Shown here: positions 55,516 through 64,000 of the stretch, piece by piece
Position numbering within the stretch: the first letter of the stretch is position 1
Layout of the letters: every line of letters begins with the position of its first letter
From: Peptoniphilus stercorisuis
GTDB lineage: Bacteria; Bacillota; Clostridia; Tissierellales; Peptoniphilaceae
Direction of reading: 5' to 3'
NCBI RefSeq assembly: GCF_017874395.1
Contig: NZ_JAGGLJ010000007.1
Span: forward strand, 1 to 64,000
DNA: 64,000 bases
Position numbers and translations under genes: made by a program
Notes under the pieces: model-generated
Database searches by the model: none
Told to the model about the DNA's origin: nothing
Seen by the model: the letters and a program-made list of their open reading frames with translations, nothing else

Positions 55516-56411
55516 TTTATCTCCTTTCTACTTGGTATTTGTGCAATTATAGTAGATGCAAACATAATTAAACAACCAATAGCCTCTCTACTACTAAGAA
55601 GTTGTCCAAGTATTAACCATCCACCTAATACTGCAAAAATAGACTCTAAGCTATTTAATAAAGAAGCAATAGTTGCATCAATATGTCTTAATGCTATTAT
55701 CTGAAGAGTATATGCAACTCCACTAGATAATATACCAACATATAAAATCGAACTTAATGCCATCATTAAATTATCTAATGAAATATTTTCTTTTGCAACA
55801 AAAGCTGCCACTAAACTTATTAATCCACATACTAAAAATTGAAACATATTAAGTCTAAGACCATCAGTCCTAGTAGAATAATAAGACAATATCAAAGTGT
55901 GAAAAGAATAAAATATCGCAGAAATAAACACAATAATATCTCCAATACTTACTACGAAATTTTCCTTAACTGATAAAAAATACATTCCTATCATTGCAAA
56001 TATTACGCAAAATAAAATCTTTTTTTCAATTTTTTCGCCCATTACTCTTCTAATTATTGGAATAATAACAATATATAAAGTCGTAATAAATCCAGCCTTT
56101 CCTGGAGTTGTATATTTTAATCCAATTTGTTGAGCATTCATTGCAAAAAAAAGAATAATTCCACAAATAATACCAGCCTTTAAATCTATACTATTGTCAA
56201 AATAAGATTCAACCCTTTCCTTCTCAAACTTAATAAATTTAGGAGAAAATAAAGTAATTAAAAACATAAATCCTCCACCTACAAAAGATCTTGCCATTGT
56301 AAAAGTGTAAGGTCCTATATATTTCATTCCCGTTGACTGAGCTACAAAAGCAAGCCCCCAAATAAGGGCAACTAATATTAATGCAATACTCGATACAATT
56401 TTTTTATTCAT
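55512..56411 (-). CDS. EamA-family (drug/metabolite transporter) permease, copy 1
   Basis: 299 aa with ten membrane segments in two EamA halves: ALIWGLAFVAQSTGM in the first and TPGKAGFITTLYIVIIPII, then LLNSLESIFAVLGGWLIL in the second. Exporter of unknown metabolite, amino-acid-like in relatives. Clearly paralogous to the gene at 56852-57745 (shared MNAQQ.GL, GMYFLSVKENF, LQIIALR.ID), so this is a local duplication. GAGGT precedes the ATG. First gene of a three-gene operon. Confidence 0.9.
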   Translation of the reverse strand: MNKKIVSSIALILVALIWGLAFVAQSTGMKYIGPYTFTMARSFVGGGFMFLITLFSPKFIKFEKERVESYFDNSIDLKAGIICGIILFFAMNAQQIGLKYTTPGKAGFITTLYIVIIPIIRRVMGEKIEKKILFCVIFAMIGMYFLSVKENFVVSIGDIIVFISAIFYSFHTLILSYYSTRTDGLRLNMFQFLVCGLISLVAAFVAKENISLDNLMMALSSILYVGILSSGVAYTLQIIALRHIDATIASLLNSLESIFAVLGGWLILGQLLSSREAIGCLIMFASTIIAQIPSRKEIK

Positions 56412-56532
56412 AATTTACCTCTTTATTAATTTATCTATATATAAAATACTATCAGATTAAATCCACATTTCATAGTTATATCCTCTTAATTAATATCTTT
56501 TATTTGGAAATTTTAAAATTATATATTGTTTT

Positions 56533-56817
56533 AAAAAATCTGGTAGTGGTAAAGCTATGGCACTTATGCCTTTATTAATTCCTCTTGGAGATTTAATTGG
56601 ACTTACTAGACAAACTACAATACTTGCTTACCAATTTGGTGATGGTATATCTAATATGATATGGTTCACATATGGAACTCTTTTAATATTCCTTAACTAT
56701 GGAAAAGTTCCTCTTCAAAAATGGTACAAATTTGTTTGGCCTTTAATTGTTACATTATTTGTTGTAGCTGTATTTTTCTTAATGCTTGCTACAAAAATCA
56801 ATTATGGTCCATTTTAA
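56533..56817 (+). pseudogene. 3' remnant of a YfcC-family (C4-dicarboxylate carrier-like) transporter gene
   Basis: The reading frame from 56533 encodes KKSGSGKA, then MALMPLLIPLGDLIGLTRQT, QFGDGISN and two hydrophobic segments, to a stop at 56815-56817. This matches only the C-terminal part (about 90 residues) of YfcC-type transporters, which are about 470-500 aa. The conserved SGSGKA lies upstream of the only ATG (56557) and there is no ribosome site, so it is a truncated remnant. DNA upstream (56412-56532) is not recognisable as the missing part. It sits on the opposite strand between the two EamA paralogues. Confidence 0.75.
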
Positions 56818-56825
56818 TAAAAATA

Positions 56826-56851
56826 AAAAATCACTCCTAGGAGTGATTTTT
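56826..56851. terminator. Bidirectional terminator, YfcC remnant / EamA copy 2
   Basis: AAAAATCACTCC (56826-56837) / GGAGTGATTTTT (56840-56851), with A's and T's outside. It abuts the stop codon of the EamA gene at 56852. Confidence 0.8.
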
Positions 56852-57745
56852 TTATTGTTCTTTTTTATTTGGCATTTGAGCTAATATAGTTGCTATAAAA
56901 AGTATAATACATCCAAGTATTTCTCTACTATTTAATACTTGATTTAATATTAAATATCCTCCTAATGCTGCAAATATTGATTCTAAACTATTTATTAAAG
57001 CTGCTATTGCAGGATCTATTTCTCTTAGCGCTATTATTTGAAGTGTAAAGGCAATTCCACTTGATAGTATTCCCATATATAAAATTGCAATTCTTGATAT
57101 ATACGCATATTCTAAAGAAATATTTTCTTTAAATATATTTGCAAATATAAAACTTAAAAATGCTGCTACTAAAAACTGCATTAAGTTTAATTTTAATACA
57201 TTTATTTTTGTGGAAAATTTAGATAACATTATTGTGTGAATTGCATAAAATATTGCTGATAGAAATATTATTATATCTCCAATATTTATTGAAAAGTTTT
57301 CTTTTACAGATAAAAAATACATTCCTACTAAGGCTATTAATAGACATATTATTATTCTCTTTTCTACTTTTTTACCAAAAATTCTTTCTATTATTGGAAT
57401 TATTATAATATATAATGTTGCAATAAACCCTGCTTTTCCTGGTGTTGTATGTAATAGTCCTAGTTGCTGAGCATTCATTGCCAAAAATAAAAATATTCCA
57501 CAAAATAGTCCTGATATTAATGTAGTATTTTTACTATATTCTTTTTCTAAATCCTTATTTAATATTTTATTTAAACTTTTAATATTTAATAAAATAATCA
57601 TTGATATAGCTCCTATTATTGAACTATACATTGTAAATCCATAAGGTCCTAGATAGTCCATTCCCTTACTTTGTGCTATAAATGATATTCCCCAAATAAA
57701 TGCTACTATTAATAATGATATACTTGCTATTATTTTTTTATTCAT
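56852..57745 (-). CDS. EamA-family (drug/metabolite transporter) permease, copy 2
   Basis: 297 aa, ten membrane segments. Aligns from end to end with the EamA protein at 55512-56411: the N-terminal MNKKI, AFIWGISFIAQSKGMDYLGPY, TTPGKAGFIATLYIIIIPII, and LINSLESIFAALGGYLIL. The two genes are in the same orientation, separated by the YfcC remnant, pointing to tandem duplication followed by loss of material between. Substrate unknown. GAGGT precedes the ATG; it is a single-gene unit with terminators on both sides. Confidence 0.9.
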   Translation of the reverse strand: MNKKIIASISLLIVAFIWGISFIAQSKGMDYLGPYGFTMYSSIIGAISMIILLNIKSLNKILNKDLEKEYSKNTTLISGLFCGIFLFLAMNAQQLGLLHTTPGKAGFIATLYIIIIPIIERIFGKKVEKRIIICLLIALVGMYFLSVKENFSINIGDIIIFLSAIFYAIHTIMLSKFSTKINVLKLNLMQFLVAAFLSFIFANIFKENISLEYAYISRIAILYMGILSSGIAFTLQIIALREIDPAIAALINSLESIFAALGGYLILNQVLNSREILGCIILFIATILAQMPNKKEQ

Positions 57746-57773
57746 TTCTACCTCTTTTTATGTATTTAAAATT

Positions 57774-57807
57774 AAAAAGAGACTTTCTACTTTTATAGAA
57801 AGTCTCT
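57774..57807 (-). terminator. Terminator of hppA
   Basis: AGAGACTTTCTA (57778-57789) / TAGAAAGTCTCT (57796-57807), followed by T's on the minus strand. Confidence 0.8.
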
Positions 57808-57823
57808 AATATAGAAATTTTAT

Positions 57824-59824
57824 TTAGAATAGAATTCCACCGTATTGTACAAATAATGGTGCAAATACAAGTGAAACTACTGTTATTAGTTTGATTAGTA
57901 TATTAAGTGATGGTCCTGATGTATCTTTAAATGGATCTCCTACAGTATCTCCTGTAACAGCTGCTTTATGAGCTTCTGATCCTTTTCCACCATGATTTCC
58001 ATCTTCAATATATTTCTTTGCATTGTCCCATGCTCCACCAGCGTTTGACATAAATATTGCCATAAGAACACCTGTAATTAGTGCTCCTGCTTGAAGTCCA
58101 CCTAGTGCTTCTGCTCCAAATAATAGACCTACTACTACTGGAACTACTACTGCAATTAGTCCTGGGATAATCATTTCTCTTAGAGCTGCTGTTGTAGAAA
58201 TATCTACACATTTACCATATTCTGGTTTAGCTTTTCCTTCCATAATTCCAGGAATTTCTCTAAATTGACGTCTTACTTCATCAATCATAGCTGATGCTGC
58301 ACGACCTACTGCACTCATTGTAAGTGCTGAGAATGCAAATGGAAGCATACCACCAACAAATGCTCCTGCGATTACTTCTGGTTTTGATATATTAATTCCA
58401 GTAAGTCCTGTTGCTTCAATATATGAAACAAAAAGTGCAAGTGCTGTAAGTGCTGCTGATCCTATAGCAAATCCCTTACCTATAGCTGCTGTAGTGTTAC
58501 CTACTGCATCTAGTGAGTCTGTAATTTCTCTAACTTCTTCTGGTAAGTCACACATTTCTGCAATACCACCAGCATTATCTGCAATTGGTCCGTAAGCATC
58601 TACTGCAATTGTCATACCTGTTGTTGAAAGCATTCCCACTGCTGCTAGTGCTATACCATATAGTCCGTATATTGAGTCTTCACTTCCACCTGATCCAACG
58701 AAAGCAACAATAATTGCTATTGCAATAATTATTATTGGAGCTATTGTTGACATCATTCCAACTGAAAGTCCTGAAATAATATTAGTTGCATGTCCTGTTT
58801 CAGATTCATTTGCAATTGTTTGAACTGGTTTATGATCTGCTGAAGTATAATATTCTGTAAATTTAGAAATAATAAGACCAGCTACTATACCAGTAATTAC
58901 AGGTACAAATGGTTTATATCCACCAAACATTTTTGATGATAATATTGCTGATACTATTATTGTTACACCAGCTGCAATATATTCACCATTGTTAAGTGAT
59001 TTTTGTGGATTTTTATCTCCTCTTACGAAAAATACTGCTACCATTGAAGCTACTATACCTACAACTGCAATTGCAAGTCCATAAGTTACTCCTGTATCTT
59101 GGTAAGCTACTGCTCCAAGAGTAATAACTGATAAAAGTGCTCCTACATAAGATTCAAATAGGTCAGCTCCCATTCCTGCTACGTCTCCAACATTATCTCC
59201 AACATTATCTGCGATAACTGCTGGGTTTCTTGGATCGTCTTCTGGAATTCCTGCTTCTACTTTACCTACAAGGTCAGCTCCAACGTCTGCTGCTTTTGTG
59301 TAGATTCCTCCACCAACTCTTGCAAATAGTGCAATTGATGAAGCTCCTAGTGAAAATCCTGTTACGATTTCTACATTGCCAGTTATTTTATATGCTAATG
59401 AAATACCAATAATTCCAAGACCAACAACGCACATTCCCATAACTACACCACCTGAAAAAGCAACGTCAAGAGCTTTTCCAAGTCCAGATTTCATAGCTGC
59501 ATTAGCTGTTCTAACATTTGCTTTTGTAGCAACTTTCATACCAGCATATCCTGCTAATACTGAAAATATTGCTCCAAAAATAAAACAAACTGCAGTTTGT
59601 ATATTAATTCCAACTGCAAGTATAATTGCTAAAACAATAACAAATACTGTTAATGCTTTATATTCTCTCTTTAAAAATGCCATAGCTCCATCTTCGATGT
59701 AAGATGCAATTTCTTTCATACGATCATTTCCTGCATCTTGGCTAACTACGAATTTTGCCTTCGCAAAGGCAAATAGTAGCGCCACTACACCGACAATAGG
59801 AGCTATTATTAATATATTGTCCAT
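57824..59824 (-). CDS. hppA: K+-dependent membrane pyrophosphatase (Na+ or H+ pump)
   Basis: 666 aa, with about sixteen membrane segments. It hydrolyses pyrophosphate and pumps an ion out. The substrate loop [21 protein letters not shown] followed by [21 protein letters not shown] is intact. The segment [18 protein letters not shown] has alanine where K+-independent H+-pumps have lysine (GNTTKA), which places it in the K+-dependent group that contains all known Na+-pumps. Na+ specificity is likely but not proved. AGGAGG precedes the ATG; it lies nine bases after the SecG-like gene and is surely co-transcribed. Confidence 0.95.
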   Translation of the reverse strand: MDNILIIAPIVGVVALLFAFAKAKFVVSQDAGNDRMKEIASYIEDGAMAFLKREYKALTVFVIVLAIILAVGINIQTAVCFIFGAIFSVLAGYAGMKVATKANVRTANAAMKSGLGKALDVAFSGGVVMGMCVVGLGIIGISLAYKITGNVEIVTGFSLGASSIALFARVGGGIYTKAADVGADLVGKVEAGIPEDDPRNPAVIADNVGDNVGDVAGMGADLFESYVGALLSVITLGAVAYQDTGVTYGLAIAVVGIVASMVAVFFVRGDKNPQKSLNNGEYIAAGVTIIVSAILSSKMFGGYKPFVPVITGIVAGLIISKFTEYYTSADHKPVQTIANESETGHATNIISGLSVGMMSTIAPIIIIAIAIIVAFVGSGGSEDSIYGLYGIALAAVGMLSTTGMTIAVDAYGPIADNAGGIAEMCDLPEEVREITDSLDAVGNTTAAIGKGFAIGSAALTALALFVSYIEATGLTGINISKPEVIAGAFVGGMLPFAFSALTMSAVGRAASAMIDEVRRQFREIPGIMEGKAKPEYGKCVDISTTAALREMIIPGLIAVVVPVVVGLLFGAEALGGLQAGALITGVLMAIFMSNAGGAWDNAKKYIEDGNHGGKGSEAHKAAVTGDTVGDPFKDTSGPSLNILIKLITVVSLVFAPLFVQYGGILF

Positions 59825-59833
59825 TTCTCCTCC

Positions 59834-60058
59834 TTAAATTGCCGCTAAAATAAGAAGAGCAACTCCAAATACTATTGAAGAAATCTTAACTATCTTATTT
59901 TGCATTTCTTTTTTACTTGTTCCTCTGTGTTCACCCCAAGTAGAAGTTTCATCACCACTTAAAGTTCCAAGACCTGCTTGGTCACTTTCCATAGAAGCAA
60001 CTACAACTATCATTAATATACTTGCAATGGCGATTATAACAGATAAAAAAGTTTCCAT
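59834..60058 (-). CDS. secG: SecG-like small membrane protein
   Basis: 74 aa: a hydrophobic helix at 3-21, a polar loop (GLGTLSGDETSTWGEHRGTS) and a second helix at 56-74. Length, two-helix hairpin and the loop pattern GLG-x-GG/SG-xxxx-WG-xx-G match SecG, the small subunit of the protein translocase. Here the place of the usual LLQxxK is VASMESD, so it is divergent. secG usually precedes rnr or smpB; here it is directly before hppA. A pump accessory protein is the alternative. AGGAGG lies ten bases before ATG. Confidence 0.6.
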   Translation of the reverse strand: METFLSVIIAIASILMIVVVASMESDQAGLGTLSGDETSTWGEHRGTSKKEMQNKIVKISSIVFGVALLILAAI

Positions 60059-60220
60059 AAATTTCCAACCTCCTAAATAAATTTCTATATCTATAACGTA
60101 TCAATTTTATCATAGAAAAATGCAAAAATCAATGAAATCAGCCATTAAAAGACCCTTATATTCTATTGAAATATTTTCACATTTTCTACTTTTTTAGCCT
60201 TATTATATTTATTTATAAAA

Positions 60221-60248
60221 ATAAAAAAGGAGCTTTTTAAAGCCCCTT
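60221..60248 (-). terminator. Terminator of the flavodiiron protein gene
   Basis: AAGGAGCTTT (60227-60236) / AAAGCCCCTT (60239-60248) with one G:U, followed by T's on the minus strand. Confidence 0.75.
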
Positions 60249-60253
60249 AATTT

Positions 60254-61465
60254 TTATTCTTTTGAAGCTAAAATAGCTTTTGCCATTTCTTCTCCAAGTT
60301 TCATAAGTTCTTCCATATCTTCATTATTTGCAGCACCTTTTATTTCAGGTTGAGTTTCTAAAACTTCATATTTGCAATCTTCTGCAAAAGCTTTTAAGTT
60401 TTTCATTGCTCCACCACTCCATGAGTATGAACCAAAGATACCCCAAATATTATTTTTCATTTTTTGATGTTTAAATTCTTCTGTTATAAATTTCATTGGT
60501 GGGAATAAGTCATTGTCATAGGAACATGATCCTAAGATAACTCCTTTATATTTCCATGCATCTGCTAAAAGATAAGAAAATGGTGTCTTAGATACATCTC
60601 TTACTCTTACATCTTTAATTCCACCATGAACGACTCCTCTTGCAACAGCCTCTGCCATTTTTTCTGTATTTCCATACATTGAGCCATATATTATTACTAC
60701 TCCATCTTGTACTTCTTGACTAGCAAGAGATACATATAGATCAATTATTTTTTGTGGATTTTTTCTCCAAACTGGTCCATGAACTGGACAAATTGTCTTT
60801 ATATCTAATGTTGTAGCAAGTTTATTAAGTGATCTTAGAGCTTGTTTTGCATATTTTCCAACTATATTTATAAAATATCTTCTAGTTTCATCTAGATAAT
60901 ATTCATCAAATCTTAGCTCATCATCAAATATTCCACCATCAAGTGTTCCAAATCCTCCAAAAATATCTTGTGAGAAAAGTGTTTTTGTCTCTTCTTCATA
61001 AGATACCATTGATTCTGGCCAATGCACCATAGGAGTCATATAGAAAGTTAGTTTTCTATTTCCTAGTTCAAGAGTTTCGCCATCTTTAACTATAATTAAA
61101 TTATCCTCAATATCATAATAATTTTTAAGAAAATCAACAGTCTTTTTATTACATACGATTTTCACATCTGGATATATGTCTAGAATATTTAAAATTGCTG
61201 ATGAGTGATCTGGTTCAGCATGATGTACTACTATATAATCAAGTGGTTTATCTCCAAGAACTTCTTGTAATTTTTCTACAAAAACACTTACTGTATTAAT
61301 CTTTACAAGATCTAGTAATATATTTTTTTCTCCTGTCATTAAATAAGAATTATAAGCTACTCCATCTGGAAGTGGCCACATTGCTTCAAATAATTCTGTT
61401 TGGCGATCATTTACTCCAATATAGTATAAATGATCATTAATTGGTACTGTTAATAAATTGTCCAT
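60254..61465 (-). CDS. Flavodiiron protein (FprA type)
   Basis: 403 aa. Metallo-beta-lactamase-like diiron domain with ligands H82, E84, D86 (HHAEPDHSSAIL), then His in TPMVHWPESMV, Asp in FSQDIFGGFG and His in CPVHGPVWR; followed by a flavodoxin domain with the FMN loop YGSMYGNTEKMAEAVA (about 255-270). No rubredoxin tail. Such enzymes reduce O2 to water or NO to N2O and protect anaerobes. Start at 61465, ten bases after GGAGGT; extending to 61510 would run into the upstream exonuclease gene. Last gene of the ttcA-xth-fprA run. Confidence 0.93.
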   Translation of the reverse strand: MDNLLTVPINDHLYYIGVNDRQTELFEAMWPLPDGVAYNSYLMTGEKNILLDLVKINTVSVFVEKLQEVLGDKPLDYIVVHHAEPDHSSAILNILDIYPDVKIVCNKKTVDFLKNYYDIEDNLIIVKDGETLELGNRKLTFYMTPMVHWPESMVSYEEETKTLFSQDIFGGFGTLDGGIFDDELRFDEYYLDETRRYFINIVGKYAKQALRSLNKLATTLDIKTICPVHGPVWRKNPQKIIDLYVSLASQEVQDGVVIIYGSMYGNTEKMAEAVARGVVHGGIKDVRVRDVSKTPFSYLLADAWKYKGVILGSCSYDNDLFPPMKFITEEFKHQKMKNNIWGIFGSYSWSGGAMKNLKAFAEDCKYEVLETQPEIKGAANNEDMEELMKLGEEMAKAILASKE

Positions 61466-61482
61466 AAATATACTTACCTCCA

Positions 61483-62235
61483 CTATTTTATTATAAGCTC
61501 TACTGGGCAATGATCTGATCCCATAATATCTTGATGAATTTTTGCATCAACTAATCTATCTTTTAATTTATCAGATGTTACAAAATAGTCAATCCTCCAC
61601 CCAATATTCCTGTCTCTACTTTTTGCAAAGTAACTCCACCAAGAATACTCCTGTGTTTTTTCTGGATAGAAATATCTAAATGTATCAATATATCCTGAAT
61701 CTAAAAGTTCTGTAAATTTAGAACGCTCTTCAATTGTAAATCCTGCACTTTTTTTATTAGTTGATGGATTTGCAAGATCTATCTCTTTATGTGCTACATT
61801 TAAATCTCCACATAAAATAACAGGCTTTATCTCATCAAGTCTATTTAAATACTCTCTAAAAGCATCTTCCCAAACCATTCTATAATCAAGTCTTTCAAGC
61901 CCTCTTTTTGAATTTGGCGTATAGCATGTTATAAAGTAAAAGTCATCAAACTCACAAGTAATAACCCTTCCCTCATCATCATGTTCCTCTATGCCTATTC
62001 CATATTTTACACTTAATGGTTCTTCCTTTGTAAATACAGCTGTTCCTGAATATCCCTTTCTCTGTGCATAATTATAATACATATGGTATCCAGGAAGCTC
62101 AAGATCAAGTTGACCTTCTGATAGTTTAATCTCTTGCAGTGCAAATATATCTGCATCTAATTTATTAAATTCATCTACAAAGCCCTTTTTTACAACGGCT
62201 CTTAAACCATTTACATTCCAAGAAATAAATTTCAT
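61483..62235 (-). CDS. xth: Exodeoxyribonuclease III (AP endonuclease)
   Basis: 250 aa, exonuclease-endonuclease-phosphatase fold. Catalytic signatures: MKFISWNVNGLRAV, ALQEIKLSE (metal-binding Glu), GYSGTAVFTK, CGDLNVAH and GSDHCPVELII at the C-terminus. It removes damaged 3' ends and cuts at abasic sites. AAGGAG precedes the ATG; its start overlaps the end of the TtcA-like gene by 4 bp (ATGA), and the flavodiiron gene starts 17 bp downstream, so the three genes form one operon that may be linked through oxidative stress. Confidence 0.95.
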   Translation of the reverse strand: MKFISWNVNGLRAVVKKGFVDEFNKLDADIFALQEIKLSEGQLDLELPGYHMYYNYAQRKGYSGTAVFTKEEPLSVKYGIGIEEHDDEGRVITCEFDDFYFITCYTPNSKRGLERLDYRMVWEDAFREYLNRLDEIKPVILCGDLNVAHKEIDLANPSTNKKSAGFTIEERSKFTELLDSGYIDTFRYFYPEKTQEYSWWSYFAKSRDRNIGWRIDYFVTSDKLKDRLVDAKIHQDIMGSDHCPVELIIK

Positions 62236-63071
62236 ATATTCTCCTTTTTGTCATAGTCCTCTAAAAATGTATGTTTTTCAGTTCTGTATTTCCAACCAAC
62301 TATGGCACCCATATTTACATTTTCTGCAGATCTTAAAATATTAATATCTGCATTTGGATTTTTTTTCATTATTTCTTCTATTAAATCCTTTATATAAAAT
62401 CTCATATTGCCTTCTTTTTTTTCTGTAACTGTACAAGCACAATCAAGTGCATGAAGTCCTGTTGAATTTATAAATCTAATAATAGACTCCTCTTTTACAT
62501 AGTAAAGAGGCCTAATTAATTCAAGACCTTCAAAATTATCAGAATGAAGTTTTGGCATCATAGTTTTGAAATTTCCTGCAAACAAAACATTTAACATAAT
62601 TGTTTCAATCACATCATTAAAATGATGTCCTAAAGCAAGTTTGTTACAACCTAATTCCTTTGCTTTATTATATAAATTTCCACGTCTCATTCTTGCACAC
62701 ATATAACAAGGATTTTCTCCTGCTACTTTATCTGCTACCTGAAAAACATCTGAATCATGTATTTTTACAGGTATTCCTAGATAATTGCAATTATATTCTA
62801 AAAGCTCTCTATTTTCTTTTTTATATCCTGGGTCCATTGCAATAAATTCAAGATCAAAATCCATTTTTCCATGTTTCTTTAACTCTTGAAAACACTTTGC
62901 AAGAAGAAGGGAATCCTTACCTCCAGATATTGCAACTGCGATTTTATCTCCATCTTGAATCATGTCATATTCATTAATGGCCTTTACAAATTTAACCCAT
63001 ATATATTTTCTATAATTTTTTATAATTGATCTTTCAATCTCATGTAATGATTTTAACTCTTTTTCTTCCAT
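62232..63071 (-). CDS. TtcA-family PP-loop ATPase (tRNA 2-thiolation-like)
   Basis: 279 aa. The PP-loop SGGKDS (in IAVAISGGKDSLLLAKCF) activates a tRNA base with ATP; cysteine pairs CYMCARMRRGNLY and CAC near LDCACTVTEKK are typical of TtcA relatives that use a [4Fe-4S] cluster to insert sulfur. TtcA itself thiolates C32 of tRNA; this shorter Firmicute form is not proved to do the same. The start at 63071 has GGTGA just before it and gives the usual N-terminus; an ATG at 63101 with ten more residues is possible. Confidence 0.85.
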   Translation of the reverse strand: MEEKELKSLHEIERSIIKNYRKYIWVKFVKAINEYDMIQDGDKIAVAISGGKDSLLLAKCFQELKKHGKMDFDLEFIAMDPGYKKENRELLEYNCNYLGIPVKIHDSDVFQVADKVAGENPCYMCARMRRGNLYNKAKELGCNKLALGHHFNDVIETIMLNVLFAGNFKTMMPKLHSDNFEGLELIRPLYYVKEESIIRFINSTGLHALDCACTVTEKKEGNMRFYIKDLIEEIMKKNPNADINILRSAENVNMGAIVGWKYRTEKHTFLEDYDKKENI

Positions 63072-63210
63072 ATTCACCATTCTTCTAATATTAATATACA
63101 ATTAATTATAACATATTAAATTTGTGCATTTGTGTTTTTTTGTTGTAAATAAGTTAAATTAATATCTAACTTGCAGTCATATAAATAGCCTAATTTATTT
63201 AATACCCTAA

Positions 63211-63241
63211 AACAAAGAAAAGGACCAGAAATCTGGCCCTT
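63211..63241 (-). terminator. Terminator of the peroxiredoxin gene
   Basis: AAGGACCAGA (63220-63229) / TCTGGCCCTT (63232-63241) with one A:C-type exception read as G:U on the RNA, followed on the minus strand by a T-rich stretch. Confidence 0.7.
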
Positions 63242-63248
63242 ATAAATA

Positions 63249-63815
63249 TTAAATTTGACCTACTAAATCAATTCCTGGTGTTAAAGTTTCTTCACCTGGC
63301 TCCCAATTTGCTGGACAAACTTGATCTCCATGTTTATATACAAATTGTGCAGCTTCAGTCTTTCTTAAAAGTTCCTTAGCATTTCTACCAATACCTGGTG
63401 AATGAATTTCATAGGCAACTATTTCAAGTTCTGGATTTATAATAAATGTTCCTCTAAGAGCTTGTCCCTCATCTTCCATTAAGACGCCAAACTCCTTTGA
63501 GATTTTAAAGTTTCTATCTGCTACCATTGGAAATTCTACTTTTCCAACTGCATCAGATGACTCATGCCACTCTTTGTGAGTAAATTCTGAATCAGTTGAA
63601 ACTGAATAAATTTCACAGCCAATTTCCTTAAACTTATTATAATTATTTGCTAAATCTTCAAGTTCAGTAGGGCAGACAAAAGTGAAATCTCCAGGATAAA
63701 AGAAAAATATTGACCATTTTCCCTCTAGATCCTCTGTTTTTAATTCTCCAAAAGCCTTATTTACATAAATAGGAGCTTTAATATTTTCTATCTTCTTATT
63801 AATTAAATTTTCCAT
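63249..63815 (-). CDS. ahpC: AhpC/Prx1-type peroxiredoxin
   Basis: 188 aa, typical 2-Cys peroxiredoxin. The peroxidatic cysteine is C48 in FYPGDFTFVCPTELED; the resolving one is C167 in DQVCPANWEPGEE. RGTFIINPE contains the conserved Arg. It removes hydrogen peroxide and organic peroxides; its reductase (AhpF or thioredoxin system) is not in the window. Start at 63815 with AGGAGG nine bases upstream; a longer reading from 63851 has no ribosome site and would run over the promoter. Confidence 0.95.
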   Translation of the reverse strand: MENLINKKIENIKAPIYVNKAFGELKTEDLEGKWSIFFFYPGDFTFVCPTELEDLANNYNKFKEIGCEIYSVSTDSEFTHKEWHESSDAVGKVEFPMVADRNFKISKEFGVLMEDEGQALRGTFIINPELEIVAYEIHSPGIGRNAKELLRKTEAAQFVYKHGDQVCPANWEPGEETLTPGIDLVGQI

Positions 63816-63836
63816 AATATATAACCTCCTAAAATC

Positions 63837-63888
63837 ATTATACCACACCAAAAAGGTATTGATTAAATATATTACAATAATTTTGTAA
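63837..63888 (-). promoter_or_regulatory. Extended -10 promoter and upstream dyad of the peroxiredoxin gene
   Basis: Minus strand: TGG-TATAAT (63837-63845), the same nonamer as at 7999 and 12612. About 27 bp further upstream is a dyad TTACAA-N5-TTGTAA (63872-63888), a possible operator; it does not match the usual PerR box well. Confidence 0.4.
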
Positions 63889-63890
63889 AA

Positions 63891-64000
63891 TTATATATTT
63901 TTTTCAATTTTATCTAATAAATAGCTCATATAATATTCCATATTTCTAAAGTTATTTATTTTTTCCATTGCTTCATCACTAGGATTTTTTGTATATTCTC
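63891..64000 (-). CDS. C-terminal end of a gene cut by the window edge
   Basis: One minus-strand frame stays open from the right edge to a TAA at 63891-63893 and encodes about 35 residues ending MSYLLDKIEKNI, with an amphipathic, charged composition like the neighbouring proteins; the other two frames have stops. Both start and most of the protein lie outside. No family can be named. Confidence 0.5.
   Translation of the reverse strand, partial: EYTKNPSDEAMEKINNFRNMEYYMSYLLDKIEKNI

Overview
The window looks like part of the chromosome of a low-GC, anaerobic, amino-acid-fermenting Firmicute. The AT-rich sequence, strong AGGAGG ribosome sites, frequent TTG/GTG starts, a V-type ATPase in place of an F-type one, an S-layer-homology protein and a complete set of genes for the 2-hydroxyglutarate route of glutamate fermentation all fit Peptoniphilaceae/Tissierellia (Peptoniphilus-like). 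That placement is inference. I see no rRNA, tRNA, CRISPR array, prophage or intact insertion sequence.

Layout. 1-130: a GC-rich hairpin that may be the right end of an IS200/IS605-type element. 133-8000: PPOX-like flavoprotein, SLH-domain surface protein, MBL-fold hydrolase, Pta, a divergent PdxR/PdxS pair (no pdxT beside it), and Hpf. 8.0-16.4 kb: an aromatic-acid-exporter-like membrane protein coupled to a large protein of unknown function, a two-component system, a YihY protein, ComFC and RecD2. 16.4-17.8 kb: metK under a SAM-I riboswitch. 17.8-31.6 kb: the fermentation island, read on the minus strand: gcdD-gcdC-gcdB-gctA-gctB-gcdA, then hgdC-hgdA-hgdB, a TetR regulator, gltS, a 2-hydroxyglutarate dehydrogenase-like gene and an AEC transporter. 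32.0-39.7 kb (plus strand): a PhnDCE-type ABC transporter with a cytoplasmic 5'-nucleotidase-like enzyme, a secreted copper-amine-oxidase-N-like protein, a DUF1858 protein and CstA. 39.8-41.5 kb: a small coiled-coil protein and an iron-containing alcohol dehydrogenase. 41.5-50.0 kb: a nine-gene V-ATPase operon. 50.3-57.7 kb: LCP and BofA-like proteins, YqxD, a glutaredoxin-like protein, a cytidylate-kinase-like protein, and an EamA-CorA-aldehyde dehydrogenase operon beside a second EamA gene and the remnant of a YfcC transporter. 57.8-63.8 kb: membrane pyrophosphatase with a SecG-like small protein, flavodiiron protein, exonuclease III, a TtcA-like protein and a peroxiredoxin. The right edge cuts a gene.

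How it fits together. Glutamate would enter with Na+ through GltS, be converted (after deamination, gene not here) to 2-hydroxyglutarate by the dehydrogenase, activated by GctAB, dehydrated by HgdAB after activation by HgdC, and decarboxylated by GcdABCD, which pumps Na+ out. The V-ATPase K subunit keeps the Na+-binding residues known from Enterococcus hirae, and the pyrophosphatase has the K+-dependent signature, so much of the window serves one Na+ circuit. Pta would contribute to acetate/ATP formation. The flavodiiron protein and peroxiredoxin are typical O2/peroxide defences of anaerobes.

Regulation visible in the DNA: a SAM-I riboswitch whose P1 arms are repeated in the terminator; near-consensus promoters before gcdD and hgdC; a 33-bp dyad abutting the gltS promoter; extended -10 promoters TGGTATAAT at three places; and repeated use of a single bidirectional terminator between convergent genes, often containing a stop codon. 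Nothing in the window is clearly a new defence or mobile system; the best leads are the uncharacterised 569-aa protein coupled to the exporter, the possible IS605-type end, the gltS operator, and the PhnDCE/nucleotidase operon.
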